Shown: positions 26,300-35,642, counted from the stretch's first letter. The stretch is DNA of 64,000 bases from an uncultured Bacteroidota bacterium (GCA_902791695.1 CADAWR010000001.1:62001-126000); one strand, 5' to 3'. Notes: generated from the letters alone by a model not told the origin. Numbers and translations are program-made.

Positions 26300-26742
26300 C
26301 AAAGGAAGAACACTACAATAGCCTGCTGCCGCAGGTGAAAGCCCTCTGCGAGGGTGAGACTGACCTTATAGCCAAGATGGCCAACGTAGCCGCACTGCTG
26401 CACCACGAGTTCGACTTCTGGTGGACAGGCTTCTACCGAGTCGTCAACAACGAACTACTGCTAGGTCCTTTCCAAGGCCCCATAGCCTGTGTGCATATTG
26501 CCTACGGGCGCGGCGTCTGCGGCACAGCGTGGAAAGAGCGCCGCACCGCCGTGGTGCCCGACGTCGAGGAGTTCCCCGGCCACATAGCCTGCTCCAGCGA
26601 GAGCCGCAGCGAAATCGTTGTACCCATCTTCAATGATGCCGACATCATCGCCGTCCTCGACATCGACAGCCGCGACCTCGCCACCTTTGACGACATCGAC
26701 GCCAACTACCTTGAACAGATAGCAAAACTTATCATCAATTAA
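26296..26742 (+). CDS. msrC: Free methionine-R-sulfoxide reductase (GAF domain)
   Basis: 148 residues, one GAF domain. FDFWWTGFYRV, GPFQGPIACVHIAYGRGVCG and FPGHIACSSESRSEIVVPIF carry the three cysteines (in IAC, GVCG and IACS) used by fRMsr enzymes to reduce free Met-R-sulfoxide. It acts in the cytoplasm against oxidative damage. Its start overlaps the fucosidase stop, so it is translated together with the glycosidases although the function is unrelated. Confidence 0.9.
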   Translation: MTKEEHYNSLLPQVKALCEGETDLIAKMANVAALLHHEFDFWWTGFYRVVNNELLLGPFQGPIACVHIAYGRGVCGTAWKERRTAVVPDVEEFPGHIACSSESRSEIVVPIFNDADIIAVLDIDSRDLATFDDIDANYLEQIAKLIIN

Positions 26743-26754
26743 ATACAAAGCGCC

Positions 26755-27411
26755 ATGAAAAGAATTGCATTATCATTACTCCTCGTGCTGCCGCTGTTAT
26801 TCGTCGGCTGCGACAAAGAGAACAACACAACCGGTAACGGTACATCATCCGGAAACCAGCAAACATCTGTGGTGGAATTCTCATTCGCCAAACTCAACAC
26901 ATGGATTGGCAAAGACACCACTACCATTATAAACGAACTCACCTCTCTCGGTTTCACCAGCGGAAGGCCCTACGGCAAGAATAGCACTATATCATACACA
27001 CTGATTGACCAAGCAACCATGATGATGATTGAGTGCGACATGACTGCTGACGACAACGGCATTGTAAAGAGTGTCCAACTCAGCAGGTTCCTCTCAGGCC
27101 AGACCACTGCATCCAACATTGCGCTGATGAAACAACTGGTCTCAGAGGAGCGCACCCTTCTACAAGACGAACTACTCGTCAACTCTTCCGGCAACATTCA
27201 CATCACAGACAACGACAATCCTTCATTCGTGTCTTGGGAAGAGTTCCAGACTGAAATGGAGAAATATGTCAACAATAATGACCTTGGTCTCAACTGGTAC
27301 GACGTATACACACTTCATTCAGCATACGTGATGCTCCAAAACAGTGTCTACGAAGACTTAGTAAGTACCGCACAGACAATAGCCCTAATTGCCAACGGTT
27401 CCTACCAATAG
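26755..27411 (+). CDS. Lipoprotein of unknown function
   Basis: 218 residues. Residues 1-19 are a lipoprotein signal with the lipobox LFVGC, followed by DKENNTTGNGTSSGN, a flexible acidic/polar stretch that resembles the Bacteroidota surface lipoprotein export region. The rest (FAKLNTWIGKDTTTIINELT, for example) is not recognised. It starts 13 bases after the sulfoxide reductase gene and ends the operon just before a strong terminator. Confidence 0.75.
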   Translation: MKRIALSLLLVLPLLFVGCDKENNTTGNGTSSGNQQTSVVEFSFAKLNTWIGKDTTTIINELTSLGFTSGRPYGKNSTISYTLIDQATMMMIECDMTADDNGIVKSVQLSRFLSGQTTASNIALMKQLVSEERTLLQDELLVNSSGNIHITDNDNPSFVSWEEFQTEMEKYVNNNDLGLNWYDVYTLHSAYVMLQNSVYEDLVSTAQTIALIANGSYQ

Positions 27412-27427
27412 ATAGTCAATACTGGAC

Positions 27428-27472
27428 AAGACGGCGGCCCCGAAGCTTTCGCTTCGGGGCCGCCGTCTTTTA
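27428..27472. terminator. Bidirectional terminator
   Basis: A perfect 19-bp stem AAGACGGCGGCCCCGAAGC with a TTTC loop, between the converging lipoprotein gene and the large oxidoreductase gene. T-runs flank both sides. Confidence 0.93.
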
Positions 27473-27483
27473 TCATCCCTCTC

Positions 27484-30400
27484 TTACTTAAACGCGTTCT
27501 CGCTGAGGCCGTGGCCGCTCAGGGCCAGGTCTTTCATATAGCCGGGCACCTCGCGGCCGAGGTACTTGTCCACATACAGCTTGGCGAGATACTGGCCCAG
27601 CATGAAGCCGTGGCCACGCAGACCGGTGAGCAGACCCACCTCGGGGTCTACGATGTAGCGCGGCTCGGTGTAACGTCCAGCCCAGCATGCTAGGAAGCTC
27701 ACCTCCTTGAGGTTTGGCAGCCACTCAGCAAACACCTGGCTGACAATCTCGAGGAACTCCTTGCTGTTGTACTTGATGTTCTGGCGCGTCTCGTAGGCGT
27801 CGGTATCGGGGCTGGCGCAGCCGATAATCTGGCCAGTGTGCTCGAACTGCTGCCCATAGACAGCGCTGAAGCCCTTGTAATGGCGACGGTCGATAATCAT
27901 ATCCAGCGGGCCGCCGTTGGGTCCCATCATGGGCAGACGGCGTGTGATGAAGGCCTGGTGCTTCACGGGATAGAGGCCCGTGTCGATGCCAAGCATATCG
28001 GTGAACTTCTCAGCTCCCCAGCCCATGGCGTTCACGAAGTGGTCACACGTGTACTCCACATACTTTCCTTCGTGGTTACGCACCAACGCCACCACCTTGT
28101 CACCCTTACGCCACACGCTCAGCAGCTCCGTGTCCTCATAGTAACGGCCGCCAAGGCTTACACCGATACCGCGTATGTAGTCTATCACTCGGCCCGGCGT
28201 GGCCTGCCAGCAGTCACGCGTGATGAGGGCGTGGCTGTAAGTGTCGCGCGTGTCGTCCCACAGCGGCGATATCTCTTTCTTGAAGTCCTTGCGGTCAACC
28301 ATGTAGGCGTCGCTCCATGCACGGCTGGCGTCGAGGGCCTTGTAGGTAGCCTCGTCGTGCACCAGGTTCACATAGTGCGTCGGCTTGTAGTTGATGTTGT
28401 GCACCGCCTGTATGCTCTTGAATATCTCATGGCTATGCTGCGCTATGTCGGCGATGTCGGGGTTGCTGAAGGCCGGACGGCCACCGCCGATGTTGCGCCA
28501 CGATGCGCCGCGGCTCCAGTTCACCATCACCGGCTTCAATCCAGCCTCGCTGAAATAGCGGAAAAGGCCGCTGCCCGAGATACCGCCACCGGCAATGAAT
28601 ACCTTGACCTCCTCATGCTGCACGTCATTGCCCTTCGGGAACACATAGACCTCCTTGCGGCCTTCGGTGTACACGTCGCCCAGGCTCACCTGGTTGCTCA
28701 GCGGGGCTCGCGGCGTGGCATCGCCGGTCACCTCCACACCGTGGGCGCGCAACACCTGGCGTGCACGCGCTATGCAACGCTTGCCGCGGCAGGGGCCCAT
28801 GCCCATGCGGGTGATGTGCTTCAGCTCGTCAACCGATATGTACTTGCGGTCACCCACAACCTCAATCAACTGTTTCTCGGTGATGTCCTCGCAGTGGCAA
28901 ATATATGTCTCGCCCTCAACGGGACGTAGCGGTTGCATCTTCAACGGCTCGGGATAGCGGTCCTTGGCAATGAAGCCCTTGATGTCCGTCATCTGGCCAT
29001 CGACCTGGGCCACGAACACCCTTGCCACATTGGTCTTGTTGTCTTTCTTGAGCACCTTCTCCACCTTGCCCTCGCCAATCTTGCGACCATTGTTGTCCAC
29101 CAGATAGACCTCGGCACCGTCGGCCACATCGTATTCGATGGGCAGGAAGCATATGTTCTTGGCCATGTCGTAGCCGAAGATAGCCAATCCCGGGCAATGG
29201 TTGACGCAGGCCATACAGCCTATGCATTTGTTGTAGTCCACCGTCGGCGTGCTGCTCGTCGTGGGCTTGCTGATGGCGCCCTGCGGACAGCTGAATGTGC
29301 AGGGGTTGCAGGCAAAGCCATACAGGCAGTCCAGCTGCACAAAAGGCTTGGCGGCCATGCGCTCCACCGTCGGCAGGTTTGGCTTCTCAAGCAGGCGCAC
29401 AGGGTGCTGCTGCGAATCTATGTACTGGCGCGAAATGTCCAGATACTCGTCGTAATTGTAGCGCAAGCCAAGCTCCTGGGCAATCTCATAAGCCGACTGG
29501 CGACCGCGCAGCACAGCGCTAGTGCCCTCGCCTATGCGCACCGCGTCGCCCACACCGTAGACGTGGTGACCGAAGAGCTCCTTGCCCTTGGTCAACAGCT
29601 GGTTGTCGGGCACCAAACCGGTACAAATATTGATGATGTCGATGTCGTCTATCACTTGCTCCGTGCCGGGAATAGCCTTGAAGTTCTCGCACTTGGCAAT
29701 CACGGCGCCGGTGATGCCGGTATGCTCCTTGTTAGGTATCGCGCGCACCAGCGTGTAGCCCGTCATGATGGGGATGCCGAGGCGGCGCACACGGTTGGCC
29801 TGCACGGGGAATCCGCCCTCGCGCGGCATGGCCTCGATGATGGCCTTGATGGTGGCACCGGCCTGCATACCCTGATAGGAGGTCAGGTAGCCTATGTTGC
29901 CGGCACCCACAGTGAGCACCCGCTTGCCCAGCAAGGTATGCTCCTGGTTCATCATCTTCTGGAACACAGCGGCAGTGTATACGCCCGGCACATCGTCGTT
30001 CTCGAAAGCCGGCATGAAAGGCACTGCACCGGTGGCCACCACGAAGAACTGTGCGTCGACGTAGGCCATCTGGCCCGTCACCATGTTCTTCACGGCAATG
30101 CGCGGCCCTTCCAGTATGTCCCACACAGTGGTGTTGAGCAGGATACCGCTGTCGTCGCTCCCCGCCAGTGTCTTGGCAATATCGAAACCGCGCATGCCGC
30201 CGTACTTCTTCTCCTTCTCGAAGAAGAAGAACTGGTGGGTCTGCATATTGAACTGGCCGCCGATACGCGGATTGCTGTCGATGACGAGGTTGTCGATGCC
30301 GAAGGCGTTCAACTGTTCGCGGCAGGCGAGGCCGGCAGGGCCCGCACCGACAATGGCCACCTGAGTCTTATAGATCTGCACCGTATGGGCCGACTCCTGC

Positions 30401-30729
30401 GGACGGGCGGGAGGCTCGAAGGAGACTCCCGGCAGGTCTGCCTCATGGGTGATTATACGCACCTCATGCACCCCGTCGACGGCAGTGATACATATACGGC
30501 GCACGCGTCCGTCAACGAGCATCTCGCAGGCACCGCACTTGCCGATGCCGCACTCAAGCGAGCGGTTGCGACCCTGAAGCGAATGGCTGTGAACAGGATA
30601 GCCTGCCTCGTGCAGTGCCTTGGCGATGGTGTAGCCCTTGCGGCCACGTACCTTCTTGCCTTCGAACAGAAACTCGACCTCCTCGGTCTGCGGGATGTCG
30701 AGAATGGGGTGATTAGTAATCTCGTACAT
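27484..30729 (-). CDS. Multi-domain FAD/Fe-S oxidoreductase (HcnABC/opine-oxidase-like fusion)
   Basis: 1081 residues. Parts in order: (1) 2Fe-2S ferredoxin-like domain with Cys60, Cys65, Cys68 and Cys80 (ECGIGKCGACEMLVDG); (2) pyridine-nucleotide-disulfide reductase domain with VAIVGAGPAGLACREQL and a second Rossmann motif VLTVGAGNIGYL; (3) a two-cluster 4Fe-4S segment, CLYGFACNPCTFSCPQGA and CIGCMACVNHCPG; (4) a BFD-like 2Fe-2S domain, ICHCEDITEKQLIEVV and GMGPCRGKRCIA; (5) a DAO-type FAD domain, VKVFIAGGGISGSGLF and NIGGGRPAFSNPDIADIAQH. Parts 1, 2, 4 and 5 correspond to the three subunits of HcnABC, octopine/nopaline oxidase or D-hydroxyproline dehydrogenase, here in one chain. It probably oxidises an amino acid or imino acid and passes electrons through the clusters. 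The substrate is unknown. No signal peptide. It stands alone. Confidence 0.85.
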   Translation of the reverse strand: MYEITNHPILDIPQTEEVEFLFEGKKVRGRKGYTIAKALHEAGYPVHSHSLQGRNRSLECGIGKCGACEMLVDGRVRRICITAVDGVHEVRIITHEADLPGVSFEPPARPQESAHTVQIYKTQVAIVGAGPAGLACREQLNAFGIDNLVIDSNPRIGGQFNMQTHQFFFFEKEKKYGGMRGFDIAKTLAGSDDSGILLNTTVWDILEGPRIAVKNMVTGQMAYVDAQFFVVATGAVPFMPAFENDDVPGVYTAAVFQKMMNQEHTLLGKRVLTVGAGNIGYLTSYQGMQAGATIKAIIEAMPREGGFPVQANRVRRLGIPIMTGYTLVRAIPNKEHTGITGAVIAKCENFKAIPGTEQVIDDIDIINICTGLVPDNQLLTKGKELFGHHVYGVGDAVRIGEGTSAVLRGRQSAYEIAQELGLRYNYDEYLDISRQYIDSQQHPVRLLEKPNLPTVERMAAKPFVQLDCLYGFACNPCTFSCPQGAISKPTTSSTPTVDYNKCIGCMACVNHCPGLAIFGYDMAKNICFLPIEYDVADGAEVYLVDNNGRKIGEGKVEKVLKKDNKTNVARVFVAQVDGQMTDIKGFIAKDRYPEPLKMQPLRPVEGETYICHCEDITEKQLIEVVGDRKYISVDELKHITRMGMGPCRGKRCIARARQVLRAHGVEVTGDATPRAPLSNQVSLGDVYTEGRKEVYVFPKGNDVQHEEVKVFIAGGGISGSGLFRYFSEAGLKPVMVNWSRGASWRNIGGGRPAFSNPDIADIAQHSHEIFKSIQAVHNINYKPTHYVNLVHDEATYKALDASRAWSDAYMVDRKDFKKEISPLWDDTRDTYSHALITRDCWQATPGRVIDYIRGIGVSLGGRYYEDTELLSVWRKGDKVVALVRNHEGKYVEYTCDHFVNAMGWGAEKFTDMLGIDTGLYPVKHQAFITRRLPMMGPNGGPLDMIIDRRHYKGFSAVYGQQFEHTGQIIGCASPDTDAYETRQNIKYNSKEFLEIVSQVFAEWLPNLKEVSFLACWAGRYTEPRYIVDPEVGLLTGLRGHGFMLGQYLAKLYVDKYLGREVPGYMKDLALSGHGLSENAFK

Positions 30730-30787
30730 TGTGTATATGTTTTAGGATTAGTTTCTTACAGCATTATTACCGTTTTTTGTATCACCG

Positions 30788-30795
30788 CAAAGTTA
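30788..30795 (-). promoter_or_regulatory. -7 box of the fused oxidoreductase gene
   Basis: TAACTTTG on the minus strand, about 58 bases before the start. The -33 element is weak (TTGC). Confidence 0.6.
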
Positions 30796-30867
30796 GAAAT
30801 AATCGCAAACAAATGCAACTTTTTTTTTCGATGCACACCAAAAATCCCACCCCCACCCCGCCCTTTG

Positions 30868-31000
30868 GCCGTATCCCCTCCGTACCCTCTCCGTCTGTTC
30901 TACGGTTGTTCACCGGTTGTTCGACGGTTTAAACCGTTAAACAGTCGTAGAACAACCGTAGAACAGATGGATAGGGTACGGAGAGGAGACGGAGAGGATG
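30868..31000. repeat. Dispersed palindromic repeat, copy 3
   Basis: Left arm CCGTACCCTCTCCGTCTGTT, then CTACGGTTGTTCACCGG, a centre ACGGTTTAAACCGT, and right arm GTAGAACAACCGTAGAACAG followed by ATGGATAGGGTACGGAGAGG. Arms pair imperfectly in the middle. It lies between divergent genes. Confidence 0.9.
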
Positions 31001-31122
31001 ATGGGCGGCGATGGAGGGGTGGCATCACAGGGGAGATGGGGGGATAAGGGGCGTAAAATAATTACCGACACAATAAAAAAGATTTGCGCGCGTTAATTAG
31101 GAAAACACAAAACAAAACCATC

Positions 31123-31974
31123 ATGGATCTCAAAGGGAGACGTCAGAGCACAAACTTCGAGGACCGCCGTGGGAAAGGCGGCGGCAAGATTGCCGGACTT
31201 GGTATCGGCGGAGCCATAATCGTAGGACTGATAGCGCTGCTATTCGGCGGCAACCCGACGGAGGTGATACAGCAACTGGGCAGCCAGACCGGCACCACCG
31301 AGGAGTACACGCCAACGGCGCAGGAAGAGCAGCTCAAGACCTTCGCACTACAGATACTGGCCTCGACAGAGGATGTGTGGAGCGCGCAGTTCAAAAGCAT
31401 GGGGCGCACCTACCGTGCCCCCAAGCTGGTGATATTCAAAGGGTCGGTGCAGAGCGGCTGCGGCAACGCCTCATCGTCGGTGGGGCCGTTCTACTGCTCG
31501 GCCGACGAGTGCGTATACCTGGACCTCGACTTCTTCAACGAGATGCCCAAGAGCCTCGGCGCCGGTGGCGACTTCGCCTATGCCTACGTCATAGCCCACG
31601 AGGTGGGGCACCATGTGGAGCACCTGCTGGGAATCCTCGACAAGGCCCACAGCGAGATGGCCAATATGGGCGAGAAGGAGAAGAACCGCATGAGTGTGCG
31701 CATAGAGCTGCTGGCCGACTACTACGCCGGCGTGTGGGGCTACCACGAGAACAAGATGTTCGGCTCGCTGGAAGACGGCGACCTGGAAGAGGCCATAGGT
31801 GCGGCGCAGAAGATAGGCGACGACTACCTGCAGAAACGGGCCCGTGGCCAGGTGATGCCCGAGAGCTTCACCCACGGCACTTCGGCTCAGCGCGTGAAAT
31901 GGCTGCGCAAAGGTCTCACCACGGGCGACCTGCGCGGCGGCGACACCTTCTCGCAGAGCTATAACCAACTGTAA
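31123..31974 (+). CDS. Neutral zinc metallopeptidase (YpfJ family)
   Basis: 283 residues from the ATG at 31123. MDLKGRRQSTNFEDRRG is the typical YpfJ start, followed by one transmembrane helix (GLGIGGAIIVGLIALLFGG). The peptidase domain has GSVQSGCGNASSSVGPFYCS and HEVGHH at 159-164, with RIELLADYYAGVW supplying the third zinc ligand. A membrane-anchored metallopeptidase of unknown substrate. The start at 31084 is less likely. Three bases separate it from ldcA. Only a poor -7 match (AAGATTTG) is visible upstream. Confidence 0.92.
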   Translation: MDLKGRRQSTNFEDRRGKGGGKIAGLGIGGAIIVGLIALLFGGNPTEVIQQLGSQTGTTEEYTPTAQEEQLKTFALQILASTEDVWSAQFKSMGRTYRAPKLVIFKGSVQSGCGNASSSVGPFYCSADECVYLDLDFFNEMPKSLGAGGDFAYAYVIAHEVGHHVEHLLGILDKAHSEMANMGEKEKNRMSVRIELLADYYAGVWGYHENKMFGSLEDGDLEEAIGAAQKIGDDYLQKRARGQVMPESFTHGTSAQRVKWLRKGLTTGDLRGGDTFSQSYNQL

Positions 31975-31976
31975 GC

Positions 31977-32891
31977 ATGGCGTCACGGATACCATACCTG
32001 AAGGCAGGCGACCGTGTGGCCCTGGCGGCACCGGCACGCGCCGTGAGCCCCGAGGAGATGGCTCCCGCCATAGCAACGCTCGAAGAGTGGGGCCTCAAGG
32101 TCGTGGTGCCCGACGGGCTCTATGAGCGCGACGGACAGCTGGCAGGCTGCGACGGGCACCGCGCCGCATTGATGCAGCGCCTGCTGGACGACCCCAGCAT
32201 TGCGGCCATAGTATGTGCCCGCGGCGGCTACGGCACCGTTCGCATTGTCGACAGGCTTGACCTAACACGTTTTGCCGAGCACCCCAAGTGGATTGTCGGA
32301 TACAGCGACGTCACAGTGCTGCACAGCCACCTGCATGCCACCCTCGGCCTGCCGACGTTGCACGCCACCATGCCGGTGAATTTCCCGACCGACGGCAGCC
32401 CATGTCCGGCAACGGAAAGCTTGCGCCACGCCCTCTTCGGCACGCCGCAGGACATTGCATGGGGCGCCCATCCCCTCGACCGCAAGGGCACGGTTCAAGG
32501 GGTGGCGGTGGGCGGCAACCTGAGCATACTCTACAGCCTGCTGGGCTCACGCTCGCAGGTGGATACACGTGGCAAGATTCTGCTGATAGAGGACCTTGAC
32601 GAGTACCTCTACCATATTGACCGCATGATGCAGGCCCTGAGGCGCGCCGGAATGCTCGACGGGCTGGCCGGACTGGTGGTGGGCGCCCTGAGCGACATGC
32701 ACGACAACACCATAGCATGGGGGCACACGGCGGAGGAGATTGTGGCCGAGGCCGTTGCCGACCATAACTACCCTGTGGCCTTCAATGCGCCAATAGGACA
32801 CATAGGCACGGCTAACCAAGCCATCATGCTGGGTATACCGCTGACGCTGACAATAGAGACAAACGGAGAGAAACGAATACACACGCCATAG
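31977..32891 (+). CDS. ldcA: LD-carboxypeptidase (S66 family)
   Basis: 304 residues. Cuts the L-Lys/DAP to D-Ala bond of tetrapeptides in peptidoglycan recycling. CARGGYGTVRIVDRLDL precedes GYSDVTVLHS with the nucleophile Ser110; ILLIEDLDEYLYHIDRM and FNAPIGHIG provide the Glu and His of the triad. Cytoplasmic, no signal peptide. The polysaccharide deacetylase gene begins at the base after its stop, so the genes are coupled. Confidence 0.93.
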   Translation: MASRIPYLKAGDRVALAAPARAVSPEEMAPAIATLEEWGLKVVVPDGLYERDGQLAGCDGHRAALMQRLLDDPSIAAIVCARGGYGTVRIVDRLDLTRFAEHPKWIVGYSDVTVLHSHLHATLGLPTLHATMPVNFPTDGSPCPATESLRHALFGTPQDIAWGAHPLDRKGTVQGVAVGGNLSILYSLLGSRSQVDTRGKILLIEDLDEYLYHIDRMMQALRRAGMLDGLAGLVVGALSDMHDNTIAWGHTAEEIVAEAVADHNYPVAFNAPIGHIGTANQAIMLGIPLTLTIETNGEKRIHTP

Positions 32892-34208
32892 ATGCTACTG
32901 ATATACACACCACGGCTGACAAACAGAGTCGGATACACGCTGAACGTGATATTCAAGCACTTGCTGCATACGGAGTTCAGCATCACCACCGATGCTGAGG
33001 TCTTCGCCAAGAGCGACGGCGTAAAACTGTGCTACGGGCCGCAGCGCATAGGCGACGCCCTGTTCATCAAGAACTGCGGGCTGCTGACGAGCACTTCGAT
33101 AGAGGAGCAGGAGACACATGCAGTGCAGCAGGACGGACAATGGGTGCTGTTCCCCGTCTACGGGCGCGATCTGGACTTTGGCTTCGACCTGCCGGCGGCG
33201 GTGTTCTATATGGTGAGCCGCTACGAAGAGTACCTGCCGCACAGCGAAGATATGCACGGGCGCTTCACGGCCGACCAGAGCGTGGCGGCGAAAGCGGGTT
33301 TCCTTGAGCAGCCCGTGGTGGACCAGTGGGCCGAGATGCTCAGGATTAAACTGACAGAGCGCTACCCGGACCTCAACATACCGAAGAGGAACTACCACTT
33401 TGTGCAGACGGTGGACATAGACGCCGCTTGGTGCTACCTGCACAAAGGCTCGTTCCGCACGGTGACGGGTGCGCTGCGCGACTTCTTTGCACGGCACGAC
33501 TACACCGAGGTGAAGCGACGCTTCAGGGTGCTCGCCAAACGCGAGGCGGACCCATACGACACGTTCGACTTCATAATCGAGCAGCACAGGCAACGAACAC
33601 CCGGTGCGATGCTTGTGTTCTTTGCCCTGCTGGCCGACTATGACCAATACGACAAACCGGCCAACTATCTCAACCCACACACGCGCGACCTGCTGCAGCA
33701 CCTCGACGACTACGCCCACATGGGCATACACCCGGGCTACCACTCGCTGGAGGAGCCGCAGAAAGTGGACACCGAGGCCAAGAGGCTGGAGCAGATACTG
33801 CACCGGCCAATCGTGCGGGCGCGTTACCACTTCCTGCGGCTGAATCTGCCGATGAGCTACCGCATTCTGCTGCATGCTGGTATAAAGAACGACTACACCA
33901 TGGGCTACGCCGACGTGGCTGGCTTCAGGGCTGGCATCAGCGTGCCGTATCCATTTTACGACCTCGACCGCGACATGGAGACAGAGCTCATGATACACCC
34001 CTTCTGCGTGATGGACACCACGCTGCAGAAGTATATGAAACTGACGCCGAGCGAAGCCGTGGAGAGATATCGCACACTGGTGGAAGCAGTGCGCCAGGTG
34101 GGCGGCGACTTCTGCTGCATTGTTCACAATCAGAATCTGTGCGAGCTGTTCGGATGGCAGGGGTGGCGCAAAGCCTACGAAGAGATGCTCGACATAGCAA
34201 AACCATAA
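32892..34208 (+). CDS. Polysaccharide deacetylase family protein (DUF7033 N-terminus)
   Basis: 438 residues. The N-terminal half (YTPRLTNRVGYTLNVIFKHL) matches the domain found before Bacteroidota deacetylases of this kind. The NodB-like half has TVDIDAAWCYLHKG with the metal-binding Asp, HMGIHPGYHS for the HxxxH ligands, and LPMSYRILLHAGIKNDYTMG. No signal peptide is visible. It probably acts on a cell-envelope glycan precursor; the substrate is not known. It is placed with envelope genes. Confidence 0.85.
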   Translation: MLLIYTPRLTNRVGYTLNVIFKHLLHTEFSITTDAEVFAKSDGVKLCYGPQRIGDALFIKNCGLLTSTSIEEQETHAVQQDGQWVLFPVYGRDLDFGFDLPAAVFYMVSRYEEYLPHSEDMHGRFTADQSVAAKAGFLEQPVVDQWAEMLRIKLTERYPDLNIPKRNYHFVQTVDIDAAWCYLHKGSFRTVTGALRDFFARHDYTEVKRRFRVLAKREADPYDTFDFIIEQHRQRTPGAMLVFFALLADYDQYDKPANYLNPHTRDLLQHLDDYAHMGIHPGYHSLEEPQKVDTEAKRLEQILHRPIVRARYHFLRLNLPMSYRILLHAGIKNDYTMGYADVAGFRAGISVPYPFYDLDRDMETELMIHPFCVMDTTLQKYMKLTPSEAVERYRTLVEAVRQVGGDFCCIVHNQNLCELFGWQGWRKAYEEMLDIAKP

Positions 34209-34215
34209 AGACAAC

Positions 34216-34737
34216 ATGATAAACTACAAAGAGAAACTGGACAAGATACGCGCCTTTGTCTTCGACTTCGACGGTGTGATGACCAACGGAGACGTATGGG
34301 TCTACGCCGACCGCGAGACAGTGCGCTGTGGAAACATAAAAGACGGCTTTGCTGTTCAGTATGCCGTGAAGAAAGGCTACATCATAGCCGTGATAAGCGG
34401 CGCCACGTCGGCAAGCATCGACAACCGCATGGCGATGCTAGGGGTGACGCAGTGCTACACAGGGTGCGGCGACAAGATACACACCTACAACAAGTTCCTT
34501 GCCGACAACGGGTTGAAGGAAGAAGAGGTTCTGTGTATGGGTGACGACCTGCCCGACTACCCGATGCTGAAGCGCGCGGGCGTAAGCGCCTGCCCAGCCG
34601 ATGCTGCTGTGGAAATCAAGGAGATGGTGGACTATGTGTCCCACTGTGAGGGAGGGAAAGGGTGCGTGCGCGACGTGATAGAGCAGGTGCTGAGGCTGCA
34701 CGGCAAATGGTTTCACGAAGACGCCGTAGTATGGTAA
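34216..34737 (+). CDS. kdsC: KdsC-like HAD phosphatase (3-deoxy-manno-octulosonate-8-phosphatase)
   Basis: 173 residues, a single HAD core without a cap. FVFDFDGVMTNGDVWV carries the Asp17/Asp19 pair, VISGATSASIDNRMAMLGV the second motif and CMGDDLPDYPMLKRAGVSAC the metal site. KdsC makes Kdo for lipopolysaccharide; the capless short form and its tetrameric sequence type fit. A phosphatase for a related sugar is possible. Its end overlaps the next start (ATGGTAA). Confidence 0.88.
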   Translation: MINYKEKLDKIRAFVFDFDGVMTNGDVWVYADRETVRCGNIKDGFAVQYAVKKGYIIAVISGATSASIDNRMAMLGVTQCYTGCGDKIHTYNKFLADNGLKEEEVLCMGDDLPDYPMLKRAGVSACPADAAVEIKEMVDYVSHCEGGKGCVRDVIEQVLRLHGKWFHEDAVVW

Positions 34738-35519
34738 AAGCAAGAACAATAGCATTGATGCTGGCACTGCTGCCGCTGACAGCTGTGGCTCAGCACTATT
34801 ACATAACCGACACGGTGACGGAGCACAACAACTTCGGCACATTCTACCATGACCGTTTCGAAGGACGCAAGACCGCTAGCGGAGAGGTGTTCGACCAGAA
34901 TAAGTTTACCGCCGCACATTGGAAGATAAAGCTAGGCACGCTGGTCATGGTAACCAACAGAAACACAGGACTGCAAGTAATCGTCAAGGTCAACGACCGC
35001 TGTCCGAAACACAACGTGTTGGACATGTCGCACCGCGCCGCCAACGCTATAGGCATAAAAGGATGCCAAAAAGTCACAGTACGCATATTGCCAGAGGGAT
35101 ACGAGGAGCGATGGGCAGCACAGGAGACAATGTTCGACTCGGTACGTTCGCGGCTGACAGACAAGCCTCCGACTAAGCAGCCAACGACAAAGGCCCAAGA
35201 GGCGCCTATTGCTGAAATCAAGACTGTTACAGGAAAAAAGGAGTTAGAGAAACCCACGGCCACAAAGCCGCCGACAGTGAAGCATCGATCGCAGGAATAC
35301 AATCTGGTATTGGCATCAGAAACCACACACAGCGAAGCATTTAATAGCATAAATAAACTGCCCAAAGTGTATCAGAACAAAGTAATTGTTGAGCCACTTG
35401 ATGACTCATCGCACGTAAAGATAACCCTCGACGTAAGGCTTCCTGAACAAAAAGCCAAAAATCTAAAAGCAGCGCTGAGACATTCGTTTCCCGACATAAC
35501 AATGACACTTTGTGAATAA
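34731..35519 (+). CDS. RlpA-like septal/peptidoglycan protein
   Basis: 262 residues from the ATG at 34731, inside the end of kdsC. Signal peptide 1-20 (TAVAQ). A double-psi beta-barrel: GTFYHDRFEGRKTASGEVFD, KLGTLVMVTNRNTGLQVIVK, VNDRCP and LDMSHRAANAIGI, all typical of RlpA, a lytic transglycosylase of stem-bare glycan strands. The second half is a Thr/Lys/Pro-rich linker and a C-terminal domain that could be a divergent SPOR domain (YNLVLASETTHSEAFNSINK, then VKITLDVRLPEQ). Not a lipoprotein. Confidence 0.83.
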   Translation: MVKARTIALMLALLPLTAVAQHYYITDTVTEHNNFGTFYHDRFEGRKTASGEVFDQNKFTAAHWKIKLGTLVMVTNRNTGLQVIVKVNDRCPKHNVLDMSHRAANAIGIKGCQKVTVRILPEGYEERWAAQETMFDSVRSRLTDKPPTKQPTTKAQEAPIAEIKTVTGKKELEKPTATKPPTVKHRSQEYNLVLASETTHSEAFNSINKLPKVYQNKVIVEPLDDSSHVKITLDVRLPEQKAKNLKAALRHSFPDITMTLCE

Positions 35520-35557
35520 AAAAATAACTTTTTTTTCGCCATTTTAATAAATATTAT

Positions 35558-35565
35558 TATCTTTG
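35558..35565 (+). promoter_or_regulatory. -7 box of the T9SS porP-gld operon
   Basis: TATCTTTG, about 78 bases before the porP start. TTCG stands in place of TTTG at -33. Confidence 0.65.
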
Positions 35566-35642
35566 CACATTCAAACTCGATATGCACACAGGGCGCAAAT
35601 TCGGGGAGAAAAAGCATATAGAAGACTAAATAACAAGCCGTT

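Noticed and set aside
28933..31047. 704-residue open frame on the plus strand
   Set aside because: Antisense of the 1081-residue oxidoreductase and running into the palindromic repeat. His- and Ala-rich composition typical of a shadow frame.
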